Assembly (NCBI GenBank): GCA_017353815.1
Contig: JAFMSB010000131.1
Coordinates: forward strand, 1 to 5,668
DNA: 5,668 bases
Source of the DNA: Methylocapsa sp.
GTDB taxonomy: Bacteria; Pseudomonadota; Alphaproteobacteria; Rhizobiales; Beijerinckiaceae
Direction of reading: 5' to 3'
Notes under the pieces: generated by a model
What the model was told of the DNA's origin: nothing
Database searches by the model: none
The model's input: the letters and a program-made list of their open reading frames with translations, nothing else
Shown: positions 1 to 4,912 of the stretch, piece after piece
Position numbering within the stretch: position 1 is the stretch's first letter
Layout of the letters: the number at the start of each line of letters is the position of its first letter
Program-made: the position numbers and the translations under genes

Positions 1-501
1 AATGTCCGCATTGGCAAGCATATAACGAAACCCGCCGGGCTAAACGGGAACTATCTGCTTTCGATCCCCTCCCATGAGGTCAAGAACAAAGTCGATCTGG
101 AATTCCCCTTCGACGCCGAGAGTACCAAGCTGATCGACCTCTATATTCACGAGTTTCGCCCGCATCTCGCCGGCATCAATAACGACCGACTCTTTTCAGG
201 CATCCGGGGGACCGCCCGTGCGGTCACGAGCTTTGGTGTCCGGATCGCAAAGACCGTCAGGGACCACATTGGCCTCCGGGTGACCAGCCATCAATTCCGG
301 CACGCGACGGCCGCAATCCTCTTGCGCAACGACCCCGGCAATTACGAACTGGTGCGCCGCGTTCTCGGCCACAAAAGCCTCAAGACCACGCGGGATTTCT
401 ACATCGGCCTCGAGACCCTTGAGGCCAACCGTCACTATGGAGAGATTCTCCGTGGCGAGATCAGGCGCCAAGCCCATTCAGCGGAGCATCCGGGATGCTA
501 A
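1..501 (+). CDS. Tyrosine recombinase/integrase, C-terminal part (5' end outside window)
   Basis: The frame is open from base 1 to the TAA at 499-501, giving 166 residues of a site-specific DNA recombinase catalytic domain. Counting from the first codon, the visible active-site residues are Lys28 (in HEVKNK), His97 and Arg100 (SHQFRH), His124 (LGHKS) and the nucleophile Tyr134 (FYIG). The first catalytic Arg and the N-terminal DNA-binding domain lie upstream of the window. Such enzymes cut and rejoin DNA through a phosphotyrosine intermediate. The visible part has no stop or frameshift, so the enzyme looks intact. Its last 7 bases overlap the next recombinase gene, implying one transcript and coupled translation. 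The tandem layout suggests a multi-recombinase mobile element (RIT or GInt type); the exact class is inference. Confidence 0.9.
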   Translation, partial: NVRIGKHITKPAGLNGNYLLSIPSHEVKNKVDLEFPFDAESTKLIDLYIHEFRPHLAGINNDRLFSGIRGTARAVTSFGVRIAKTVRDHIGLRVTSHQFRHATAAILLRNDPGNYELVRRVLGHKSLKTTRDFYIGLETLEANRHYGEILRGEIRRQAHSAEHPGC

Positions 502-1628
502 GATCGCTCCCTCTCGGTGAGTGGCCAAATTCGGACCGCGAGGCTTGGGAGGCGGCCTGCCGCCCTGCCCTGCGCCTGAAAAGAGGTGGCTCCGCCGCTC
601 ATTTCGCGCCCCAAACCCGCCACGATCTGCAAAAGCGCTATGGATATTTTCTTACTTTTTTGAAAGAGAGCGGCCGCTTCGATCCAATCACAACTTGCGC
701 CTCGCTCCTGATCCCGGACAACATCGACGCGCTCATCCGACGTATGCGCCACGAATGGTCGGCGATCACTCTCATGATGACCGTCCTGAAACTCAAGCAA
801 ATCGGGCGTCATTTGGCGCCAGCGGCAAATCTCAAATGGCTCTCCCGGGTCGCCGGCGACCTTAATGCTGAAGGGGGTCCTGTCAGGCGGCCGCCCGTTG
901 TTGATGCGTCCGAGCTCGTCGTCGCCGGGCTAACTCTCGTCGAGGAATATAGCGCCCCTGAGGCGCCGATGGATCTGACCAGGGCCCTCGCTATCCGCAA
1001 CGGCCTGATGATCGCCCTCCTCGCTTCTTGTCCGATCCGGGCCAAGAATTTGACGGGGCTCACGCTCGGCCAATCCTTGCATATTTCCCAGTCCTCTTGG
1101 TGGATCGATTTGCCGGGCAGCGAGACCAAGAACGGCCGCCCCGACATGCGCATGCTACCGGACTTTCTCATGCGCGCTCTGGAGCTTTACTTACGGCAGG
1201 CGAGACCCTTTCTCATGCGACAGGCCGGCCGCCAAGTCGCGAGCTCCGACACTTTTGCTGATGGTAGTTCAAAGATCACAGGTTTCGTATCTGCCTTGAA
1301 CGGTTGGCCGGAGCGGGACGACGGCACTATCGGGCTCGCTGAGCTCTCAGGCCCGGTTTGGATTTCTCGTTACGGCCGCCCGATGCCTTATTCCAGCATT
1401 GCCAATGCGATTGTATCGGTCACAAAAGCAACGATCGGCACCGCGATTTCGCCGCATGGCTTTCGCTATGCCGCCGCCACAACGGCCGCATGGAAGGCAG
1501 GCAGCATGCCGCATCTCGCCTCAGGCATCTTGCAACACCAGGACCGGCGCATCACCGAGGCCAGCTACATCCGCGCGACATCCTTCGAGGCCGCGCAACA
1601 CCTCGGAACGATTTTGAGGCGAAGTTAG
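495..1628 (+). CDS. Tyrosine recombinase/integrase, complete, second of an overlapping tandem
   Basis: This encodes 377 residues. Residues 1 to about 130 form a divergent N-terminal DNA-binding (SAM-like) part, and about 160-377 the catalytic domain. The active-site set is complete: Arg182 (CPIRAKNL), Lys212 (SETKNGRP), His321 and Arg324 (SPHGFRYA), His348 (LQHQD) and Tyr358 (SYIRA). The ATG at 495 lies inside the end of the upstream recombinase gene. A GGAG at 483-486, 8 bases before it, supports this start and translational coupling. The two proteins differ strongly in sequence, so this is not a recent duplication. In RIT and GInt elements several different tyrosine recombinases are encoded by overlapping genes at one end of the element; this gene would be the last of the set. 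It faces the tRNA-Arg gene about 450 bases downstream. Confidence 0.92.
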   Translation: MLRSLPLGEWPNSDREAWEAACRPALRLKRGGSAAHFAPQTRHDLQKRYGYFLTFLKESGRFDPITTCASLLIPDNIDALIRRMRHEWSAITLMMTVLKLKQIGRHLAPAANLKWLSRVAGDLNAEGGPVRRPPVVDASELVVAGLTLVEEYSAPEAPMDLTRALAIRNGLMIALLASCPIRAKNLTGLTLGQSLHISQSSWWIDLPGSETKNGRPDMRMLPDFLMRALELYLRQARPFLMRQAGRQVASSDTFADGSSKITGFVSALNGWPERDDGTIGLAELSGPVWISRYGRPMPYSSIANAIVSVTKATIGTAISPHGFRYAAATTAAWKAGSMPHLASGILQHQDRRITEASYIRATSFEAAQHLGTILRRS

Positions 1629-1649
1629 CTATCGGCCGCATTCCAATCG

Positions 1650-1684
1650 CTCTTGCAGATCAGGTCAATCGCAAGAGGACCTGA
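1650..1684. repeat. Two interleaved 7-bp inverted repeats just after the recombinase stop
   Basis: CTCTTGC (1650-1656) pairs with GCAAGAG (1671-1677), and TCAGGTC (1660-1666) pairs with GACCTGA (1678-1684). The order is A, B, A', B', so only one of the two hairpins can form fully at a time. A direct repeat CAATCGC (1644-1650 and 1666-1672, spacing 22) overlaps the arms. There is no T run, so it is not a standard terminator. It lies 22 bases past the recombinase stop, suggesting a recombinase binding site or an RNA switch-like structure; both are inference. Confidence 0.5.
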
Positions 1685-1829
1685 CGACTTGGCATTCGAC
1701 GTAATCGAGCCGCTTGCGGCTGCCAGTTTTGATGCTGGATCTCGGCAACACCGTCGTCATCCCCAACTGCTGAGATCCGCTGCGACGCCATCGGGATCCG
1801 GAAGGCCGTGAGGCCCGCTGGAGCCCACC

Positions 1830-1869
1830 AAAAACGCCGCGCGCGTGTCGCGTCCGGTGCCGCGCAGCG
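1830..1869 (-). terminator. Candidate intrinsic terminator on the minus strand
   Basis: Read on the minus strand, CGCTGCGCG (1869-1861) pairs with CGCGCGGCG (1843-1835) through 9 positions including one G-U. The loop is 17 bases, and five T residues follow (plus-strand A run 1830-1834). It lies about 215 bases beyond the tRNA-Arg 3' end on the same strand, so it could end that transcript or shield the recombinase genes from it. The loop is long and the T tract short. Confidence 0.35.
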
Positions 1870-1995
1870 GGTGTAATGAGCGAACCGGCTCAACTTTCGG
1901 CTCCGAACGATGTTTTGTCCTTCTCCGCCGTAGCCGACAGAGAAGCAACGAGCATTTTGGTTGGGCAGTCTCTATGCTCACCGCAGGCCGACATC

Positions 1996-2015
1996 GTGGC
2001 GACATGGTGGCGACA
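1996..2015. repeat. 9-bp direct repeat GTGGCGACA, period 11
   Basis: GTGGCGACA occurs at 1996-2004 and again at 2007-2015, separated by TG. The pair lies 69 bases from the tRNA-Arg 3' end, on the recombinase side. A spacing of one helical turn would place two protein sites on the same face of the DNA, as in arm-type sites of integrative elements. That function is only a guess. Confidence 0.45.
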
Positions 2016-2083
2016 ATCTTGACTTGAGGCGTCCACATCCATTTTGTGGAAGGCACAATTACATGATATTTCATTTGGTTATG

Positions 2084-2160
2084 TGGCGCGCCCGGAGAGA
2101 TTCGAACTCCCGGCCCCTAGATTCGAAGTCTAGTGCTCTATCCGGCTGAGCTACGGGCGC
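2084..2160 (-). tRNA. tRNA-Arg(UCG), with encoded CCA
   Basis: On the minus strand the acceptor GCGCCCG (2160-2154) pairs fully with CGGGCGC (2094-2088). The D stem is GCTC/GAGC. The anticodon stem CTAGA/TCTAG encloses the loop CTTCGAA with anticodon TCG, which reads CGA and possibly CGG. The T stem GGGAG/CTCTC, with one G-U, encloses TTCGAAT. The discriminator G (2087) is followed by an encoded CCA (2086-2084). All stems are sound, so the gene looks functional. Its 3' end faces the tyrosine recombinase genes, the usual orientation when a tRNA gene serves as an integration target. No tRNA-end duplicate is seen within the window. Confidence 0.95.
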
Positions 2161-2428
2161 ATCTGGATGCGATCCCCTTGCCTGTAACGCCAAAGCGCGG
2201 CAAAAGCCAGTTCCAGGGCCGGTGCAGCTGCGCAGGTCAGGAATTGCCGGTTGGCATAGGACAATCCTGCCAATAGCCTCTTCCTGTCATCTGCTCGGTT
2301 GCGGCTGGCGGGAACCCATCTTGATCTAATTGCCCCAAGCCTTACGTGCCATATCCGATATCGCCGCGCGATGCTGGACGCGATTATGCCGCGGTAATGC
2401 GCGGCAGCCGCGCATCGGGACTCTGCCT
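2161..2428. other. Intergenic region upstream of tRNA-Arg and the AI-2E gene
   Basis: These 268 bases separate two divergently read genes and should hold both promoters, but no clear -35/-10 pair was recognised in either direction. One imperfect hairpin is visible: TTGGCA (2251-2256) pairs with TGCCAA (2268-2273), with inner GGA/TCC pairing around a CAA loop and a TA bulge. The transporter frame stays open back to a TTG at 2330, so the 5' part could be coding if that start were used. Confidence 0.4.
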
Positions 2429-3610
2429 TTGACCAAAGAGCCAGCCGAATCGAGTTCCCGCAAGTTCGACTCGTCCGTCGTCGAGATGGCGGTGCATGCT
2501 GGGTTTATCGGCTTGCTCGCCTATTGGACTTTCCTGCTCATCAGCCCGTTCCTGCCGATCATTGTCTGGAGCGTCGTGCTGACCGTCGCGCTTTACCCCG
2601 CATACGAAATGCTGGCAGCCGCGCTGGGAGGCCGGCGCAAAACGGCAGCTGCCCTGATCACAATTATTGGTCTGCTCGTTGTCATCGGCCCCGTCGCTTG
2701 GCTCGGAGTCGGTCTCGTCGACGCCTTGAGGGCCCTTATTGTGCGGCTCGAAACCGGGAAACTGGTCGCCCCCCCTTCGCCGGCCATCAAGGATTTACCG
2801 CTCGTCGGCAAGCAGCTTTATGATTATTGGATGCTCGCTGCGACGAATGCAACTGACGCGCTGTCGCGCTTGTTGCCCGAGCTGCAGCCCGCCGGGCAAT
2901 ATTTGCTGAACACGGTCGGCAACGCCGGCATGTGGATGCTAACCTTCCTTATCTCGGTGATCATCGCTGGCTTTTTATTTGCGCCGGGGCCCCGGCTCGT
3001 CGCCGCAACAAAGAAGCTTGCGCTGAGAGTCGACTCCGCCCGGGGCGAGGAATTTGTTGCGATTGCAGGCGCCACCATTCGTGCCATATCGCGCGGCGTC
3101 ATCGGAATCTCGCTGTTGCAGTCGGTTGTGGGCTCGATCGGAATGGCATTCGCCGGGGTGCCTGCCGCGAATCTCCTCGCGCTTGCCATCCTGGTCTTTG
3201 GCATCATCCAGGTAGGGTCTCTGATTGTGGTTGCTCCGCTCCTTGTCTGGGGCTGGCTGACGATGCCGACGCCGACCGCTGTCATACTCACGGTCTTCAT
3301 GGCCGCGGTCCTGGTTATGGAAAGTATCCTAAAACCATTTGTCATGGCGCGGGGATTGACGACCCCTGCTCTTGTGACTTTGATTGGAGTGTTGGGCGGT
3401 GTCCTCGCCTATGGACTTACAGGGCTGTTCGTTGGCCCGGTCATTCTCGCCGTTGGTTGGGACCTCGCCAATGCCTGGATTCACGACACGGTGCCAGCTG
3501 ATACGGCCGAGGAACGCGCTGTTCATAGCCCGGAAAAAAGTTCGCCGGACCTGCCCGGCGGTGCTCGCCCAATCAATGCCATTGGGCGAAAGCGAAACGG
3601 TGTTCCTTGA
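2429..3610 (+). CDS. AI-2E family (YdiK/PerM/TqsA-like) membrane transporter
   Basis: This is a polytopic inner-membrane protein of about 393 residues, near the family's usual 350-400. Hydrophobic segments lie at about 25-56, 73-98, 166-185, 222-275, 283-300 and 313-345. The polar stretch 100-165 between them fits the family's extramembrane region. Family signatures are ESILKPFVMARG (298-309) and YGLTGLFVGPVILAVG (328-343). Members include the autoinducer-2 exporter TqsA, and others are linked to Na+/H+ exchange, so the substrate cannot be read from sequence. The start is uncertain. TTG 2429 has GGGA at 2417-2420 (spacing 8) and gives a family-like N terminus. TTG 2330 would add 33 basic residues without a good ribosome site, and ATG 2486 would begin right at the first helix. 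The tail after residue 352 is polar and probably disordered. No partner gene adjoins it. Confidence 0.9.
   Translation: MTKEPAESSSRKFDSSVVEMAVHAGFIGLLAYWTFLLISPFLPIIVWSVVLTVALYPAYEMLAAALGGRRKTAAALITIIGLLVVIGPVAWLGVGLVDALRALIVRLETGKLVAPPSPAIKDLPLVGKQLYDYWMLAATNATDALSRLLPELQPAGQYLLNTVGNAGMWMLTFLISVIIAGFLFAPGPRLVAATKKLALRVDSARGEEFVAIAGATIRAISRGVIGISLLQSVVGSIGMAFAGVPAANLLALAILVFGIIQVGSLIVVAPLLVWGWLTMPTPTAVILTVFMAAVLVMESILKPFVMARGLTTPALVTLIGVLGGVLAYGLTGLFVGPVILAVGWDLANAWIHDTVPADTAEERAVHSPEKSSPDLPGGARPINAIGRKRNGVP
3534..3560 (-). terminator. Candidate minus-strand terminator inside the transporter 3' end
   Basis: On the minus strand CGCCGG (3560-3555), loop GCAGGT, CCGGCG (3548-3543) form a perfect 6-bp stem, followed by AAC and six T residues (plus-strand A run 3534-3539). 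It would stop transcription coming leftward from the small minus-strand gene at 3945-4124, which would otherwise run antisense through tRNA-Leu. It overlaps the coding sequence of the transporter tail, so coincidence is possible. Confidence 0.4.
3565..3589. repeat. Perfect 9-bp hairpin near the end of the transporter gene
   Basis: TCGCCCAAT (3565-3573) pairs exactly with ATTGGGCGA (3581-3589) around a 7-base loop. It ends 18 bases before the transporter stop codon (3608-3610) and sits 5 bases after the neighbouring 6-bp hairpin. Neither strand has a T run next to it, so it is more likely to stabilise the 3' end of the mRNA or help factor-dependent termination than to be an intrinsic terminator. 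Confidence 0.5.
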
Positions 3611-3660
3611 GGCAAAGATCTGCTGGAGGTCCTTGATTCATCGTCCATCGCGGGGCAAGG

Positions 3661-3742
3661 CCGGGAGAGGCGAAACAGGTAGACGCAAGGGACTTAAAAT
3701 CCCTCGGCTTCGGCCATACGGGTTCGACTCCCGTCGTCCGCA
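3661..3742 (+). tRNA. tRNA-Leu(UAA), acceptor stem imperfect, no encoded CCA
   Basis: The anticodon stem AGGGA/TCCCT encloses CTTAAAA with anticodon TAA, which reads UUA and UUG. There is a class II variable arm (GGC-TTCG-GCC), a T stem ACGGG/CCCGT enclosing TTCGACT, and a leucine-type D arm beginning GCGAAAC at 3670. The acceptor is the odd part: 5' CCGGGAG (3661-3667) against 3' CGTCCGC (3735-3741) gives a C-C mismatch at 1-72, an A-G mismatch at 6-67 and a G-U at 5-68. Discriminator A3742 is followed by CTC rather than CCA. The gene starts 50 bases after the transporter stop and could share its transcript. It may be a working tRNA with a weak acceptor, or a recombined or decaying copy. Confidence 0.8.
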
Positions 3743-3944
3743 CTCAGTCTGGGCGGCCGCTGAGCCCGGCAGCCGCAAATTGGACGGTCCTCGTGCGTGG
3801 CAGGCCCTCCGCAGGGGAGGGTGGCATTGCCCGCTTCAAGCAGCGCCCGGCACCGGTCCCTGCGCGACACCCGCCGCGCTGTCTCGCAGCATGGCGGCGC
3901 CCTGATAACGGCATGCCGGAGTTCGTGCCGTCCCGCCGGAATGG
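3743..3944. other. Intergenic region after tRNA-Leu
   Basis: No supported gene lies here. One strong hairpin is present: CCCTCC (3805-3810) pairs with GGAGGG (3816-3821) around a 5-base loop. It has no T run and may mark the 3' end of the tRNA transcript. Both the tRNA-Leu gene and the small minus-strand gene point into this stretch, so it is a convergent 3' region. Confidence 0.4.
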
Positions 3945-4124
3945 TTATTCGCCGCGTGGCATCTGGTAGCCCGGCCTTCGAGTGATTTTCGCCGGAACGC
4001 GGCATTCGGCGCGGTTTGCCTCCGGAAAAGCCGACGCGGCCATGCCTAAGAATGCCAGCAAGCCTGCCGCCGTCAGAAGTATGTCCATGAGCCGCAGGTA
4101 CTCCACGAATGCGACGACATCCAT
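3945..4124 (-). CDS. Small single-helix membrane protein, unknown function
   Basis: This encodes 59 residues. The first 12 are short and amphipathic (MDVVAFVEYLRL). One hydrophobic helix follows at about 14-32 (DILLTAAGLLAFLGMAASAF), then a hydrophilic basic tail (33-59) with one Cys (41) and a TRRP turn. The start is chosen by an AAAGGAA ribosome site (4137-4131), whose AGGA core lies 7 bases from the ATG. An in-frame start 33 bases further upstream lacks such a site. By the positive-inside rule the basic tail would be cytoplasmic. I do not recognise a family. It is transcribed away from the DUF1328 gene, and a terminator-like hairpin at 3534-3560 lies in its direction. The clean ribosome site and membrane-type composition make it a likely real gene. 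Confidence 0.65.
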   Translation of the reverse strand: MDVVAFVEYLRLMDILLTAAGLLAFLGMAASAFPEANRAECRVPAKITRRPGYQMPRGE

Positions 4125-4480
4125 GGCTGTTTCCTTTCTCAACAACGGGCTTCTCACAAAATCGAAGCTCTCAAACCCGGGGAACGCCCCGAGGTTTCGT
4201 TGTCCGTTGCCAGTAGACGCTTATATGCCTTCAACCTTTCGTTAGGCTGGAGAAAGAAAGCCCGCTTCTTGCCGGAAGAGAAAAACGAAATTTTAGGCCC
4301 GGCACCGGGGCCGGAGTCCTGCTCCAGGCGGAAAGCAGGCAATCTGGTTTCAAGATCGAGATGCAATTGTGTTGCAATCGGCTGCGTCTCCGGCGCGATG
4401 ACCGGACGCAACCTCGCTTCCAGGTACACGCAAATTTGACGGCCACAGCCAGCCGTTTCCGCCCCAGGCTTAGGCCAAAC
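4125..4480. other. Intergenic region between two divergent small membrane protein genes
   Basis: This stretch separates the minus-strand 59-residue gene from the DUF1328 gene. A minus-strand frame of 91 codons (GTG at 4429 to TGA at 4154) ends 29 bases before the small gene's ATG and would be co-directional with it. It lacks a ribosome site, and its third-position GC (roughly 60%) is no higher than background, so it is not called. No promoter for the minus-strand gene could be identified with confidence. Confidence 0.4.
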
Positions 4481-4490
4481 CTGGATCCAG
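4481..4490. promoter_or_regulatory. 10-bp palindrome upstream of the DUF1328 promoter
   Basis: CTGGATCCAG is a perfect palindrome ending 3 bases before the candidate -35 element. A partner CCAGG at 4464-4468 forms a second inverted pair with CCTGG (4480-4484). Its position just upstream of the promoter suits an activator or repressor site, but no known operator is recognised. Confidence 0.3.
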
Positions 4491-4493
4491 AAT

Positions 4494-4518
4494 GAAACCT
4501 GCTTGAACGGAAATCGTT
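4494..4518 (+). promoter_or_regulatory. Candidate EcfG-type (general stress) promoter for DUF1328 gene
   Basis: GAAAC (4494-4498) and CGTT (4515-4518) are 16 bases apart. The alphaproteobacterial EcfG consensus is GGAAC, 16-17 bases, CGTT, so this site has one mismatch in the -35 and a perfect -10 and spacing. The -10 ends 33 bases before the ATG, leaving a short leader. General-stress control of small membrane proteins of this kind is plausible in this group; the assignment is inference. Confidence 0.45.
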
Positions 4519-4540
4519 ATGGCGGCTCGGGGATTAAAAA

Positions 4541-4546
4541 AGGAGG
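4541..4546 (+). promoter_or_regulatory. Strong ribosome binding site of the DUF1328 gene
   Basis: AGGAGG is a full match to the anti-Shine-Dalgarno core and lies 5 bases before the ATG at 4552. It fixes this ATG as the start, rather than the in-frame codon at 4519 that would lengthen the protein by 11 residues. It predicts high translation. Confidence 0.85.
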
Positions 4547-4551
4547 ATGCA

Positions 4552-4731
4552 ATGGGCAGTCTTCTTTATTGGGCCGTGCTGTTTCTGATCATTGCCATAA
4601 TCGCCGCCATATTTGGCTTTGGCGGTGTGGCGGGCACGGCCATCGCGGGCGCCAAGATCCTGTTTTGGGTAGCGATCGCGCTCTTCATAATTTCCGTGGT
4701 CGCGAGCCTTTTGGGGCGCGGCCGGATCTAG
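4552..4731 (+). CDS. DUF1328 (YtjA-like) small membrane protein
   Basis: This encodes 59 residues, the usual size for the DUF1328 family. It has two hydrophobic helices, about 4-20 and 34-54, joined by the conserved FGFGGVAG turn (21-28) and the AGAKILFW stretch (32-39). It ends with a short basic tail, GRGRI. The family is widespread in proteobacteria, located in the inner membrane, and has no established biochemical role; in alphaproteobacteria it is often thought of as stress-associated. The start is set by AGGAGG at 4541-4546. A candidate EcfG-type promoter (4494-4518) and a palindrome lie upstream, and a terminator-like hairpin lies 16 bases after the stop, so it looks like a single-gene transcript. 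Confidence 0.92.
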   Translation: MGSLLYWAVLFLIIAIIAAIFGFGGVAGTAIAGAKILFWVAIALFIISVVASLLGRGRI

Positions 4732-4747
4732 CGGCGCTTTCGAAGAT

Positions 4748-4776
4748 CCGGCGGCACAGGAGAGGCCGCCGGCTTT
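4748..4776 (+). terminator. Candidate terminator hairpin after the DUF1328 gene
   Basis: CCGGCGGC (4748-4755) pairs perfectly with GCCGCCGG (4765-4772) around a 9-base loop, followed only by CTTT. The 8-bp GC-rich stem sits 16 bases past the stop codon, the right place for a terminator, but the T tract is poor. Termination may be partial, allowing some read-through toward the glycosylase gene. Confidence 0.45.
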
Positions 4777-4847
4777 CGCCCGGCTTGCACCGCTCCGTGT
4801 TGGGGCGAAGGGGCCGCCGCGCCTTGCAGGTAGAGCAAGTCTTGCGC

Positions 4848-4895
4848 AGCCCGCCGCAGCAGGCGGGCTCTGCGGCCGCTGAGGCCGCTGAGGCC
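4848..4895. repeat. Hairpin plus short tandem repeat just upstream of the udgX-like gene
   Basis: AGCCCGCC (4848-4855) pairs with GGCGGGCT (4862-4869) around a 6-base loop. Directly after it the unit GGCCGCTGA is repeated (4874-4882, 4883-4891, then a partial GGCC to 4895). Both lie within the 65 bases before the glycosylase start and may shape its leader mRNA or promoter. A tandem 9-mer can also change copy number by slippage. Confidence 0.4.
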
Positions 4896-4912
4896 AGGGT
4901 GCGTGAGCAGTG

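Larger units (their letters stand above)
1629..2083. other. Gene-poor stretch between recombinases and tRNA-Arg; probable element end
   Basis: No frame on either strand combines a ribosome binding site, a sensible start and recognisable protein sequence. The longest open frames, about 60-105 codons, look like chance or decayed sequence. The stretch contains the interleaved inverted repeat (1650-1684), a minus-strand terminator-like hairpin (1830-1869) and a 9-base direct repeat (1996-2015), listed separately. Bases 2016-2083, just past the tRNA 3' end, are AT-richer than the surroundings. The boundary between mobile element and chromosome most likely lies in this interval, but no second copy of the tRNA 3' end is present here to fix it. 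Confidence 0.5.

Noticed and set aside
1650..1684. H-type RNA pseudoknot made by the interleaved repeats
   Set aside because: The two 3' arms abut with no linker, which leaves no strand to cross a 7-bp stem; alternative hairpins or DNA sites are more plausible.
1757..2074. Minus-strand frame of 105 codons beginning just beyond tRNA-Arg
   Set aside because: No ribosome site, no recognisable domain, rich in Arg, Pro and Ser; could be a decayed gene but nothing supports a function.
2824..3345. Minus-strand open frame of 173 codons
   Set aside because: It is the antisense shadow of the AI-2E transporter, produced by its codon bias.
4181..4210. GGAAC with downstream CGTT as a general-stress promoter in the intergenic region
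   Set aside because: The spacings to the two CGTT copies are 12 and 19 bases, outside the 16-17 needed.
4154..4429. Minus-strand open frame of 91 codons ahead of the 59-residue gene
   Set aside because: It begins with GTG without a ribosome site, has third-position GC near background and no recognisable domain; the frame may be open by chance.
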